Shown piece by piece: positions 16,519-25,592 of a DNA stretch of 64,000 nt. The notes beneath the pieces are model-generated. The model saw nothing but the letters and a program-made list of their open reading frames with translations. It did not search any database and was not told the origin of the DNA. Every line of letters starts with the position of its first letter. The first letter of the stretch is position 1. Source of the DNA: JAYODZ01 sp965662735. GTDB taxonomy: Bacteria > Pseudomonadota > Alphaproteobacteria > RS24. The stretch is from positions 1 through 64,000 of the forward strand of contig CBFIIU010000005.1 in NCBI GenBank assembly GCA_965662735.1, written 5' to 3'. Made by a program: the position numbers and the translations under genes.

Positions 16519-18603
16519 ATGCTTTTTTTTCGTTCAATTACGGGTTTCGCCCCTTCCCGCGCGCCATTGCTCTCTATGGCGCTGGCCTCGATCGTTTTAA
16601 CGAGTGGCCATCGGAGCGCTCATGCAGATGGTGTCGCATCCGAGATGCTCACCGATGAGGTGATTGTGACCACCCAGCGCATGTTCTCTAACTTGCGCGA
16701 GAATGCCGGCAACATCGCCATTATTGACACGCAGTCGCTGCCAAGCCTCTATCCCACGGATTTGATCAATCAAGCACCCGGCGTGCTCATTCACCGTGGG
16801 AATGGGCAAGAACATCTGACCTCGATCCGCTCGCCCGTTCTCTCCGGCGGCGCTGGCGCCGGCTCATTTTTATTCGCCGAAGACGGCATTCCGTTTCGCG
16901 CGCCCGCATTTTCGAATGTCAATGCGTTAATGGATGCCATGAGCTATGACACCGCCCGCGTAGAAGTAGTGCGTGGCCCCGCAAGCGCCCTTTACGGGTC
17001 GAACGCGGTGCATGGCTTGGTTAATTTCGTGACACGCGATGCCCGAGAAGCCGGAACCAGCGCCGATATGACCTTGGGCAGCTATGGTCGCTATCGTCTC
17101 AACGCGCATAGCGCCATCGCGCCCGCAACACGATTGGCCGTCTCGCTGGCGGGTGAGGAAGATGCCTATCGCGCCGATTCTGGATTTGCCCAGCAGAAGT
17201 TCCGTTTCAAACATGCCTGGCAAGCCAGTAACCGCACCATGGAAGCTTCGATCGCTGGCATGAACCTTAATCAAGAAACCGCAGGCTATGTGAACGGGCG
17301 AGATGCCTATAAAACAGAGGCGCTGGCCAGAGGGAATGTCGATGCCGATGAGGCGTTCCGCGATGCCTGGTCTGTGCGGGCGGCCTTGCGCACGACATGG
17401 GAGATCGATGGGGAGCGCCAGCTGATCATCACGCCCTATCTACGGCGGAATGCGATGCGGTTTGGGATGCATTTTTTACCGGGCGATCCTATTGAAGAAA
17501 ATGACCACAGCAGTCTCGGCGTGCAATCAGCCTATATCATGAATAGCGGGAGCAACCGTCTCGCCATCGGTTTCGATGCCGATTATTCAGATGGCCATTT
17601 GTCGGAAGAACAATTCAAGCCGACCGTCGCCCGTTACGAACCAGGGCTTCATTATGATTATGATGTTCAGGCTATTGTCCTGGCCCCGTTTATTCATCAT
17701 GAGCGGGACATCACCGATAGCACGCGGCTAACGCTCGGCCTGCGCGCCGAATTTACGCGTTACGACTATGATAATAAAACAGAGGATGGAAATTTCGGAC
17801 AAGGCAACCGTCTGTTTCGTCCCGCCGATCGCACGGATAATTTCACCGATCTATCTCCCAAGCTCGGCCTGGTGCACGAGATCTCGCCCAATTTGACAAG
17901 CTTCGTGAACCTTGCCCGCGGCAGTCGCGCACCCCAGACGACGGATCTTTACCGACTGCGTGTAGGGCAAACTGTGGGGGATATTAAGTCGGAACATCTC
18001 GACAGTGTCGAAATAGGGTTGCGCGGCGTTGTCGGCCCGCTCTCTGGATCTGTTTCAATTTACGATATGCGGAAGAAAAATTATTACTTCCGGGATAGCT
18101 CTAATAATAATGTTTCCAATGGCCGCACCCGCCATCGGGGTATCGAGACAGACCTCACCTTGCGCCTGTCCGAGCAGCTTGATGTGAGCGGATCAGCGAG
18201 CTATGCCGAGCATGTTTTTGACTATAGTCATCGCCCTGAGGGTTCCCCTCGGCCAGAAAATATCATCACCAAAGGCAAGCGCATCGACAGCGCGCCGCGG
18301 ACATTGGCTAATCTCGCTTTACGTTGGGCCCCAACACCAGACCGGACACTCAGCCTCGCTTGGGAGCATGTTGGCGATTATGTAACCGACCCTGGCAATT
18401 TGCATCGCTATCAAGGCCATAACCTGGCTCATTTGACATGGCGCGAAGCGTTTGGAGATCAAGTTGAGTTGCGCGTGCGCGTGGTGAACCTGTTTGACCG
18501 GGCCTATGCGACCCGCGCTGACTTTAATGCCCTCGCCGGATCAGATCGCTACTTTCCCGGCGAGCCGCGCCATATTTATGTGACCTTGAAGCGTGATTTC
18601 TAA
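16519..18603 (+). CDS. TonB-dependent outer-membrane receptor
   Basis: 694-residue beta-barrel receptor for TonB-energised uptake. A signal peptide of about 38 residues ending SAHADG is followed by a plug domain (about 50-170, with the conserved VEVVRGPASALYGSNAVHGLVN segment) and a 22-strand barrel ending in the aromatic signature YVTLKRDF. The TonB box is probably in DEVIVTT. The substrate is not recognisable; it could be a siderophore, a vitamin or a plant- or algal-derived compound. There is no riboswitch upstream. The second codons contain a run of eight Ts (ATGCTTTTTTTTCG), a possible slippage site. Its last codon overlaps the minus-strand hairpin at 18605-18631. Confidence 0.9.
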   Translation: MLFFRSITGFAPSRAPLLSMALASIVLTSGHRSAHADGVASEMLTDEVIVTTQRMFSNLRENAGNIAIIDTQSLPSLYPTDLINQAPGVLIHRGNGQEHLTSIRSPVLSGGAGAGSFLFAEDGIPFRAPAFSNVNALMDAMSYDTARVEVVRGPASALYGSNAVHGLVNFVTRDAREAGTSADMTLGSYGRYRLNAHSAIAPATRLAVSLAGEEDAYRADSGFAQQKFRFKHAWQASNRTMEASIAGMNLNQETAGYVNGRDAYKTEALARGNVDADEAFRDAWSVRAALRTTWEIDGERQLIITPYLRRNAMRFGMHFLPGDPIEENDHSSLGVQSAYIMNSGSNRLAIGFDADYSDGHLSEEQFKPTVARYEPGLHYDYDVQAIVLAPFIHHERDITDSTRLTLGLRAEFTRYDYDNKTEDGNFGQGNRLFRPADRTDNFTDLSPKLGLVHEISPNLTSFVNLARGSRAPQTTDLYRLRVGQTVGDIKSEHLDSVEIGLRGVVGPLSGSVSIYDMRKKNYYFRDSSNNNVSNGRTRHRGIETDLTLRLSEQLDVSGSASYAEHVFDYSHRPEGSPRPENIITKGKRIDSAPRTLANLALRWAPTPDRTLSLAWEHVGDYVTDPGNLHRYQGHNLAHLTWREAFGDQVELRVRVVNLFDRAYATRADFNALAGSDRYFPGEPRHIYVTLKRDF

Positions 18604-18604
18604 A

Positions 18605-18631
18605 AAGCCGCTACATGCCGACCGGCGGCTT
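18605..18631 (-). terminator. Rho-independent terminator of the minus-strand msrA unit
   Basis: Stem AAGCCGC/GCGGCTT, which read on the minus strand ends in GGCTTTTTAG. It is 33 bases after the msrA stop and touches the stop of the converging TonB receptor gene. The loop of 13 bases is large but has inner CGG/CCG pairing. Confidence 0.6.
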
Positions 18632-18663
18632 AAGCTCTCGCTCTACTTAGACTCTCGCTCTGC

Positions 18664-19320
18664 TTAGGACGTAGCGACCACCCCAATGGGGCAAGAAACG
18701 CCCGTGCCACCCAGACCGCAATAGCCATTCGGATTTTTGCCTAAATATTGTTGATGGTAATCCTCCGCATAATAGAAATGCGGGGCATCGATAATTTCAG
18801 TGGTCATGGCACCATAGCCCGCGGCCGCCAGGCGCGGCGCAAATGCTTCTGCGCTCTCCAAAGCGGCTTGCCGTTGCGCCGCATCAAAGCAATAAATACC
18901 CGAGCGATATTGTGTGCCGCGATCATTGCCCTGGCGCATCCCTTGAGTCGGGTCATGATTTTCCCAAAATACGCGCAGCAAATCGGTATAACTGCAGTTT
19001 GCGGGATCAAACACCACTTGGACAACCTCATTGTGGCCGGTTCGCCCCGAACACACTTCTTCATAAGTGGGGTTAGGGGTCGTACCCGCCGCATAGCCCA
19101 CTTGCGTGCTATAGACGCGTCGCGTCTCCCAAAACTTACGTTCTGCGCCCCAAAAGCACCCCATCCCAAACATGGCACGCTGATAACCTTCGGGCCAAGG
19201 CCCCATCAGGGGCGTGTCCAAAACAAAATGGGTTTGGGGCACCGGCATGACCGAGGCTCGCCCTGGCAAAATATCAACGGGATCTGGCATTTTCATTTTA
19301 TCGAAGGACGATCCAAACAT
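18664..19320 (-). CDS. msrA: peptide-methionine (S)-S-oxide reductase
   Basis: Repairs oxidised methionine (S-sulfoxide form) in proteins using thioredoxin. The catalytic motif GCFWGAE lies at about residues 53-59 (the Cys is the nucleophile), and the substrate-binding segment NHDPTQGMRQGNDRGTQYRS at about 140-160. The C-terminal GYCGLGGTGVSCP supplies two recycling cysteines, as in the three-cysteine MsrA type. The length of 218 residues is normal. It starts 19 bases after the stop of the Mla-type ATPase and is probably co-transcribed with it. A terminator follows at 18605-18631. Confidence 0.96.
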   Translation of the reverse strand: MFGSSFDKMKMPDPVDILPGRASVMPVPQTHFVLDTPLMGPWPEGYQRAMFGMGCFWGAERKFWETRRVYSTQVGYAAGTTPNPTYEEVCSGRTGHNEVVQVVFDPANCSYTDLLRVFWENHDPTQGMRQGNDRGTQYRSGIYCFDAAQRQAALESAEAFAPRLAAAGYGAMTTEIIDAPHFYYAEDYHQQYLGKNPNGYCGLGGTGVSCPIGVVATS

Positions 19321-19339
19321 TTTAGTCTCCCTTGAGTGA

Positions 19340-20101
19340 TTAGGCGGCGGTTCGCGTTTTAATCGGCCCTTCCCGACTGCCGCTCAATAATTGTCGCAAA
19401 TAGGGATTAGGGTCGGAAGGCACAGAAGCGGCGGGACCATGCCACTGCACACGACCATCCACCATCACAGCAACATGATCATAATAGTCAGCCAAATGGG
19501 TCATCGAACTGGTGACCGAGATCACGGTCGTTTGGCGTGCCCGAGCGATGGTTTGAATCATTTTTTCAATACGCGCCGCAAGAATAGGGTCGAGGCCCGC
19601 TGTCGGATTATCCAACAGCAAGATATCCGGTTGAGTAAAGATGGCCCGCGCAAACCCTACCCGTTTTTGCATTCCACCTGACAGATCTGAGGGGAACAAA
19701 TTGGCCGTCGCCGCAGACAAACCCACCTCGGGCAAAAGGGCACACACATCATCATACGCTTTGGCGCGTGGGCGGCCCTCATGCAGGGCGCGGAAAGCAA
19801 TATTTTCCCACACGGGCAGGCTGTCGAACAAAGCATTTTGTTGAAACAACATCCCCATACGATGCGATAAGCGTTGCTGATGCTCTGGGTCATTCATGGC
19901 GCAACCGTCAATCCGAATAGAGCCCTTTTCAGGATGGATGAGGCCGATCATACATTTCAGCAAAACCGTTTTACCCGCTGCGGTTGGCCCAATAATACCC
20001 AGCACCTCGCCCGCCTTAAGGCTCAATGATACATGGTCCAAAGCCCGAACGGGGCCAAAGGACTTACTGACATCGGATAGCGATATAAACTGTTCGGTCA
20101 T
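19340..20101 (-). CDS. ABC transporter ATPase, MlaF/Mkl type
   Basis: 253-residue cytoplasmic ATPase. Walker A is GPTAAGKT (about residues 38-45), and the signature LSGGMQKRVGFARA is the variant typical of MlaF/Mkl ATPases that power phospholipid or steroid transport with MlaE permeases and MCE proteins. Walker B is ILLLDNPTAGLDP; the usual catalytic Glu after the Asp is replaced by Asn (LLLDNPTAG). No MlaE or MlaD gene is present on either side, so it must work with a permease elsewhere or have another role. It lies 43 bases downstream of the B12 ATPase and 19 bases upstream of msrA on the same strand. Confidence 0.85.
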   Translation of the reverse strand: MTEQFISLSDVSKSFGPVRALDHVSLSLKAGEVLGIIGPTAAGKTVLLKCMIGLIHPEKGSIRIDGCAMNDPEHQQRLSHRMGMLFQQNALFDSLPVWENIAFRALHEGRPRAKAYDDVCALLPEVGLSAATANLFPSDLSGGMQKRVGFARAIFTQPDILLLDNPTAGLDPILAARIEKMIQTIARARQTTVISVTSSMTHLADYYDHVAVMVDGRVQWHGPAASVPSDPNPYLRQLLSGSREGPIKTRTAA

Positions 20102-20144
20102 GTCCCTATGCTAGCTTGTTCGTCCGCATCTCGCTAGGCCAATC

Positions 20145-20978
20145 TCATGATGCGGCCACAGATGAAGAGGCAGATGAAGAGGCAGTAGCGGTATCACGCT
20201 TATAGGCGTGGGTTTGCAAATTTTGTTTCGGGATAAAAGACGCGAGATCCACCCCAAAAATATTTTCGAGGCACCCCTTTTCGATAATATCCGATGGCGC
20301 CCCCTGATCTGCGACCCGCCCATGATCAATAACCACTAATTGGTCACAATATTGGGTCGCCAGATTTAAATCATGAAAGACAATGATCACCGCCACCCCT
20401 TGTTCGGCCTGCGCGCGCAAACAAGCAAGGACCTGCAATTGATGTTTCGGATCCAAGGACTGCAACGGCTCATCGACCAACAGGCATGCGCGCGGCCCTG
20501 TCATGAAATCAGGCACAAACAGGCGCGCCAATGCCACCAGCGCCTGCTCGCCACCCGAGAGCTCGGTTACCGCTCGGGAGGCCAAATGGCTAATATCAAG
20601 AGCCTGCAAACTCATCGAAACAGCCTCTTCAATTTGCTCACGCGCATCCCATGAGGCGCCCAATGCTCCAGACAGGCGCCCCAAGGCGACAACATCGCGT
20701 ACCGCCATGGGCCAAGCGAATTGGGTTTTTTGGGGAAGCCATCCGATGCACGCCGCCCGCTCGGCCGAGGATTGACCAGAGATGTCGCGGCCATCGACAA
20801 GGAAACGCCCCTGATGGGCTGGAATGAGGCCCATCATCATGGCTAATAAGGTGGATTTTCCCGCACCATTCGGCCCGATAATGCCGGTGACGGAGCCGCC
20901 TTGCGCCGTCAAATTTATATCCTGCAAGATCGGCCGCCCGCCACGCGCGACACAAATATGGCTAAGCACGATCCCCAT
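20145..20978 (-). CDS. btuD: ABC transporter ATPase for vitamin B12 (BtuD/FecE family)
   Basis: 277-residue ATPase of the FecCD/BtuCD-type importer. Walker A is GPNGAGKST (about residues 36-44), the signature is ELSGGEQALVALARL, Walker B is ACLLVDEPLQSLDP and the switch His is in VIIVFHDLN. The start codon overlaps the btuB stop (TAATG), which implies translational coupling and a shared riboswitch-controlled transcript. The C-terminus ends in a Ser/Ala-rich tail coded by short GATGAAGAGGCA repeats. The B12 assignment rests on coupling to btuB and the upstream cobalamin riboswitch; the family as a whole also handles haem and siderophores. Confidence 0.88.
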   Translation of the reverse strand: MGIVLSHICVARGGRPILQDINLTAQGGSVTGIIGPNGAGKSTLLAMMMGLIPAHQGRFLVDGRDISGQSSAERAACIGWLPQKTQFAWPMAVRDVVALGRLSGALGASWDAREQIEEAVSMSLQALDISHLASRAVTELSGGEQALVALARLFVPDFMTGPRACLLVDEPLQSLDPKHQLQVLACLRAQAEQGVAVIIVFHDLNLATQYCDQLVVIDHGRVADQGAPSDIIEKGCLENIFGVDLASFIPKQNLQTHAYKRDTATASSSASSSVAAS

Positions 20979-22984
20979 TAAAACTGTGCCCGAACACCCA
21001 GCACAAGCTCGCGCCGAGGCGTGGTTCGTGGTGGGTTACCATAAGAAGTGGTGTAATCCTCGTTCAATGCGTTTTCCACCCGGGCTGTGAGCTGCACAGC
21101 ATTGCGTAAATTCCATTGCCCGCGCAAACCGATCAGGGTGTAATCGTCTTGCCGAACGCCGTAAATATAACGGTGCGAGACATCCCGAATAAAGACCCCC
21201 ATCGAGCCTTTTTCATTCGGCCATTGATAGTCAATGTCCCAGCTTAAAATTTGGCGGGGCTGTTTGTTGGCAAGGCTCCCGTCACTGGCCCGCGGATCGA
21301 CATAGGTAGCGCTTAACTGTGTCGTCAAGAAGGCCGATAAGGCATAATCAACCGAGGCTTCAACCCCTTCGCTTTTACTTTTTCCAATATCATTCTCGTA
21401 ATGCAGCTTCGCGTTAGAGAAAATAATTTTATCCTGAGTGGTGACCTTAAACAGCGTCACATTCAGTCCGACATCCCCGATCGTAAGCTCGGCGCCGGCG
21501 TCATAGCTCTCACTCTGTTCCGGTGTCAGGCCCGCATTACCGCATAAATTTTGCGAACAATACGCGTTTTCACCATAGAGCTCATACAGGCTCGGGGCGC
21601 GGAACCCCGTGCCATAGCTGGCTCGAAACACCACTTGCTCAGTCGGCTTGAGCGCGGCGCCGAGACGATAGCTCGCATGACTGCCAAATCGATCATGATG
21701 ATCGACCCGTGCACCAAAGGACGATGACAGGCTCGGTAAGAACTGATAATGGGCCATCACAAAGCCTGCGCGCATTTCGGCTTCTTTGCGGGGCAGACCT
21801 TTTTGCGAGAAGCGCTCATTAATATGCTCCGCACCAACTGCAAGCCTGCCGGCGGTCCCCAATGCAAATTGACCGTCAATCTGCGCCTTCATCCGCGCCC
21901 CATCATTCCAATAGCCCTGGGCGCCACTCGATGGGTCTTCGAAACTATCGCGATCGCGCGAAAAATAGGTCAGGCTGGCGCCAATATGATCATGCTCGCT
22001 GAGCTCGAACTGATAGCCCAAACGTGTGGCCAGCTCATGCGTGTTCTCGCCAAACCAACCATCCACCGCTCGATAATCTACATCATACCCATCGCGCTCC
22101 GCACTTACTCGCCCGGCGCGCGCGAATAGAAAAACATGCTGCCGATCATCGAGATCGAGGTCTAACCGACTGGTGATTGATTGGTTTTCATAGTCTTCAC
22201 GCTCGATGAAACCGGGCGTTTGTTTACTAAAGTCGGAGGACGGGCGGCTTTCATCATGGCTGAGCAAAACAAACCCCCGCAACGTTTCACCGCCACCGAT
22301 CAAGGCGCTGACGCGTCGGAGGTCACGGCTACCCGCTTCGACGCTCAACTGGGTTTGCACGGGCCCCGACAGACGCGGGGTGATCAGATTAATCGTGCCG
22401 GCAATGGCATTGCTGCCATAAAGCACACTGTGGGAGCCACGCAGAACCTCAACGCGGCCAATGCCGGCACTGATCAAATTCGACAATTCCGCAGACCCAA
22501 AGGGATCGGCTGGATCGCCGAGTTGAATGCCATCAACCAATACGGTGACATATTGCCGATCAAGACCGCGAATACGAAGATACCCGATGCCGCCCGCGAC
22601 ACCCTCTTGATCAAAGCTCACCCCGGGCACATGCACCAGCGCATCAACAATATTTGGCGTTTGCAACCGAGCAAGGTCTGCCTCCGTGAGCACGGTCACC
22701 GCACTTCCCAATTGGTCACGCGGCGTCGCAATGCCCGTTGCCGAGACAATTAACTCATTCCAACTTTCGTCAAGTTGCTCGTCAAGTCGCTCGTTAGGCC
22801 GCTCGTCAAGTCGCGCGTCAGGCGGTGCATTGACAGGCGGTGCATTGACAGGCGCGGCAGCAGCGACAGCATCGAACGCGATGCCCAATGCGAAGCCCAA
22901 TGCGATTGACAGAAAAGCGGATAAAAAAAACGCATACCCAACACCCAGCCGAGCGATCGGCTTACTTTGAATATGATTGTGCAT
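20978..22984 (-). CDS. btuB: TonB-dependent vitamin B12 receptor
   Basis: 668-residue outer-membrane receptor. The start chosen is ATG 22984 (MHNHIQSKP) with AAGGAG 7 bases upstream. After the signal peptide (to about AAAAP) comes a low-complexity stretch coded by about 12-15 bp repeats (PVNAPP twice, then RLDERPNERLDEQLDE), a TonB box in ELIVSATG, a plug with VEVLRGSHSVLYGSNAIAGTINL (about 170-195) and a barrel ending ELVLGVRAQF. It belongs to the BtuB subfamily, and a cobalamin riboswitch lies about 100 bases upstream on the same strand. Its stop codon overlaps the start of the ATPase gene. Confidence 0.93.
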   Translation of the reverse strand: MHNHIQSKPIARLGVGYAFFLSAFLSIALGFALGIAFDAVAAAAPVNAPPVNAPPDARLDERPNERLDEQLDESWNELIVSATGIATPRDQLGSAVTVLTEADLARLQTPNIVDALVHVPGVSFDQEGVAGGIGYLRIRGLDRQYVTVLVDGIQLGDPADPFGSAELSNLISAGIGRVEVLRGSHSVLYGSNAIAGTINLITPRLSGPVQTQLSVEAGSRDLRRVSALIGGGETLRGFVLLSHDESRPSSDFSKQTPGFIEREDYENQSITSRLDLDLDDRQHVFLFARAGRVSAERDGYDVDYRAVDGWFGENTHELATRLGYQFELSEHDHIGASLTYFSRDRDSFEDPSSGAQGYWNDGARMKAQIDGQFALGTAGRLAVGAEHINERFSQKGLPRKEAEMRAGFVMAHYQFLPSLSSSFGARVDHHDRFGSHASYRLGAALKPTEQVVFRASYGTGFRAPSLYELYGENAYCSQNLCGNAGLTPEQSESYDAGAELTIGDVGLNVTLFKVTTQDKIIFSNAKLHYENDIGKSKSEGVEASVDYALSAFLTTQLSATYVDPRASDGSLANKQPRQILSWDIDYQWPNEKGSMGVFIRDVSHRYIYGVRQDDYTLIGLRGQWNLRNAVQLTARVENALNEDYTTSYGNPPRTTPRRELVLGVRAQF

Positions 22985-23091
22985 AGCGCACTCCTTCACG
23001 ATCACTGCTGGCGCAGTGGTTAAAACGAGTACGTCGCTATCGGAAAAATCCCGCGCTTTTGACTGACCCCGGTCATCGGCCTACGACGTGT

Positions 23092-23275
23092 CATGGCAGG
23101 TTTCCTGACTTGCAGATCATCACATAAGCTCGCCTTCCCCAGTTTCTCCGAGTGGCTGTATGAGCTTATATTCCGTGCTTACAGTTGCGGGCACAGTCTT
23201 GGACTTGCATAGCGTTCTATGCGCACCATGTTCCCTTTTACCCCCTCGCGGGGCACCATGAACAGGCGAACACTA
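23092..23275 (-). ncRNA. cobalamin riboswitch
   Basis: Read on the minus strand it shows the full conserved core: GGTGCC near the 5' end, AAAAGGGAA with GGTG, then AAGTCCAAGACTGTGCCCGC followed by AACTGTAAGC, and finally GTCAGGAAACCTGCCATGA near the 3' end. It lies between the permease stop (23305) and the btuB start (22984). It should repress btuB-btuD when adenosylcobalamin is plentiful. A short GACCGGGGTC hairpin just downstream (about 23066-23075) may take part in sequestration or termination. Confidence 0.97.
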
Positions 23276-23304
23276 GCTCGACATTGATCGACGATCAAGG
23301 TGCT

Positions 23305-24330
23305 TTAGCTCGGGTAGCGGCCGCGTAAAATCAAAAAAAGAAAAAATGGAACGCCCAAAAGCGCTGTCATCACGCCGAGTTTCAATTCAAACGCGGTCGG
23401 AATAATGCGCACGGCGCTATCGGCCAAAACGACAATCAGCGCCCCCAGTAATGCAGACGGCAAGAGGGTCTTTTGCGGGTGATACCCCACAAAGGGCCGC
23501 ACCATATGCGGCACAATCAGCCCAACAAAACCGATAACGCCACCAACGGCGACCACGGCACCACTCACCATCGCAATGCCTGCAATGGTTTGCCAATGCA
23601 ACCGCCCTAAAGCAAGCCCGAGGCTGCGCGCTGTATCTTCCCCTAAAGTGAGGCTCGCATATCCCCGACCGCCCGCAAACAGAAGAAGCGAGCCAAAGCC
23701 AATTAACGGCAAGGCTAACCAAAAATGTGGCAAGCCGCGATTTTCCAAAGACCCTAAAAGCCAAAAGGCAATTTCCAGCGCTGCATAAACATTGGGCGAC
23801 AAGTTTAATGCAAGTGAGATCAAAGCGCCCGCCAATGCGCTGACCGCAAAGCCGCATAAAATGAGGCGCGATGTGTCGGTGTGCCGGCGCATGAGAGCAA
23901 ATAACAAGAAGACCGCAAGCAGCGCAAACAGGCTCGCCGCCACAGGCACCGCCCAGCTGAGCGTTTGTTGCAAACCAATATAGATGACGAGCACAGCCCC
24001 GAGCGCCGCCATATTGCCAGCGCCGAGCACCATCGGCTCGGCCAAGGGATTGCGAATAAGACCCTGGATCGCCGCGCCTGAGAGGCCCAAGCCCCATCCC
24101 ACCAAAGCCGCCAAGAGCGTGCGGGGCAGGCGAATATCCCACACGATCAGCGACACAATATGAGAATTTGCTGCAGAGACGGCGTCGGCAGGCGTTTCTG
24201 GTGATAATGTGTTGATGACCTGTTGGGGGGTGACCCAGACACTTCCGGCAAACAAAGACGCCACGCATGCGAGCAATAATAAGCTCGCAATTAAAACCGA
24301 GGGACGAAATAAGATGGCGACCAGCTTCAT
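23305..24330 (-). CDS. btuC: FecCD-family ABC transporter permease (B12 importer, BtuC-like)
   Basis: 341-residue inner-membrane permease with about ten transmembrane helices. Family marks are DIRLPRTLLAALVGWGLGLSGAAIQGLIRNPLAEP (about residues 67-101, the conserved LPR and NPLA motifs) and GFVGLIVPHMVRPFVG (about 269-284), the loop that contacts the ATPase. The stop lies about 30 bases before the 5' end of the cobalamin riboswitch, so it is upstream of, and not controlled by, that element. It is divergent from the binding-protein gene with 83 bases between the starts. The assignment to B12 is by position; siderophore transport is possible from sequence alone. Confidence 0.88.
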   Translation of the reverse strand: MKLVAILFRPSVLIASLLLLACVASLFAGSVWVTPQQVINTLSPETPADAVSAANSHIVSLIVWDIRLPRTLLAALVGWGLGLSGAAIQGLIRNPLAEPMVLGAGNMAALGAVLVIYIGLQQTLSWAVPVAASLFALLAVFLLFALMRRHTDTSRLILCGFAVSALAGALISLALNLSPNVYAALEIAFWLLGSLENRGLPHFWLALPLIGFGSLLLFAGGRGYASLTLGEDTARSLGLALGRLHWQTIAGIAMVSGAVVAVGGVIGFVGLIVPHMVRPFVGYHPQKTLLPSALLGALIVVLADSAVRIIPTAFELKLGVMTALLGVPFFLFLILRGRYPS

Positions 24331-24413
24331 GGGTCCAGCATTAGCATAGAGGCAAGCTCAACAGAACCAGTTAAGCGCGATCGCCTGCATGATCTGGACA
24401 GCGCCGCGTAAGC

Positions 24414-25553
24414 ATGGCACGAAATGGTATGGATAGATCGATCGCGCGCACACCTTTAATTTTGTGGTTTCGCCTCCAGCGCATTTTGAGGAAGAGCGCT
24501 GGTCTTTCTCCTCGGGTCTCTCTGGTGCTCGCTCTCAAGCTTTCTCTCTCACTGTCTCTCATCCTTTTTATGGCACCGTTTTTATGGGCCACCCGCGCCG
24601 ACGCGGAGACACGCCCACCCTCTTCGCCTCCANNNNNNNNNTCTCTCATCCTTTTTATGGCACCGTTTTTATGGGCCACCCGCGCCGACGCGGAGACACG
24701 CCCACCCTCTTCGCCTCCATCTCTGACCCCCTCTCTGACCCCCTCTCTGCCGCGGGTCATTAGCGCGTCGCTGTGTGGCGACTATTATCTGCTGGCCTTT
24801 GCACAAGCAGAGCAAATTATTGCCCTGTCCGCATTGGCCACTGACCACACCCTTTCCGCATTTGCAGATCGCGCGAAAGCCTTTCCGAGTTATGATGGGC
24901 GCCTTGAAACCCTGACACGTCTCAAAGCCGATCTGATCATTGTCAGCGCCTATACCCCGAAAGACCGGCGCGACATGATGCAAAAACTTGGCTATCAGCT
25001 GGTTATTCTCGATGGCGCCCAAACATGGGCGCAAACCCGCGATGAAGCCCTGCGTCTTGGCGACGCCATCGGACGGAGCACCCAATCGCGCGATTGGCTG
25101 GCGGCGATGGACCGAGACCTCGCGCAGCTGCCACGCCCGAGCCGCCCCCTCAAGATCGTCTCCTATGATCGACGCGGGGTAACCGCAGGCGCCGGACACA
25201 TGCTCGATGATATGATCAAGCTCTTGGGCCACGAAAACGCCGCCCAGCAGCTCACCTCTTACGCCGAGCATAGTCGACCTCTATCGCTTGAGCGCTTATT
25301 ATGGCTCAAACCCGATTTAGTTTTGGTGAGCAACCATTATGCCTATGCGGATCGGGGATCAGAAATTTTAGACCACGCGGCCTTTATTGCGGCTCTGCCC
25401 GAGAGTCGCCGCTTGGTTGTGCATGATCGATGGACCCATTGCGCAGGCCCGAGCACTCTTCCCGCTCTCACGCACATGATCTCAAAAATTTCCGAGAAGG
25501 TAGACGTCTATCCCTCACGGGCCGATGGTCTGCAGAATGGACAATCTCAATAG
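24414..25553 (+). CDS. btuF: periplasmic binding protein of the B12 importer, BtuF-like (contains assembly duplication)
   Basis: Periplasmic ligand-binding protein that delivers substrate to the FecCD permease. It has a long basic leader, then a signal segment (SLSLILFMAPFLWATRADAE), followed by a two-lobed Peripla_BP_2 fold from about residue 110 (RVISASLCGDYYLLAFA; LTRLKADLIIVSAYTP; LLWLKPDLVLVSN). Nine Ns at 24633-24641 are flanked by an exact 78-base duplication (24555-24632 and 24642-24719) that repeats the signal segment. Removing 87 bases gives about 350 residues in the same frame. Short TCTCTGACCCCC repeats follow the signal region. It is divergent from the permease gene, and no cobalamin riboswitch is seen in its leader. 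Confidence 0.82.
   Translation: MARNGMDRSIARTPLILWFRLQRILRKSAGLSPRVSLVLALKLSLSLSLILFMAPFLWATRADAETRPPSSPPXXXSLILFMAPFLWATRADAETRPPSSPPSLTPSLTPSLPRVISASLCGDYYLLAFAQAEQIIALSALATDHTLSAFADRAKAFPSYDGRLETLTRLKADLIIVSAYTPKDRRDMMQKLGYQLVILDGAQTWAQTRDEALRLGDAIGRSTQSRDWLAAMDRDLAQLPRPSRPLKIVSYDRRGVTAGAGHMLDDMIKLLGHENAAQQLTSYAEHSRPLSLERLLWLKPDLVLVSNHYAYADRGSEILDHAAFIAALPESRRLVVHDRWTHCAGPSTLPALTHMISKISEKVDVYPSRADGLQNGQSQ
24555..24719. repeat. 78-bp exact direct duplication around a 9-N gap (assembly artefact)
   Basis: Bases 24555-24632 are repeated exactly at 24642-24719 across Ns 24633-24641, inside the signal-peptide region of the binding protein. The size and layout match the duplication at 10598-10761. 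Confidence 0.9.
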
Positions 25554-25592
25554 CCCGTTCCCACGGCGCCAAAATAATGTCACTATAAGGTC

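Noticed and set aside
22181..22753. 190-residue plus-strand frame inside btuB
   Set aside because: Shadow of the conserved TonB receptor; no family resemblance or ribosome binding site.
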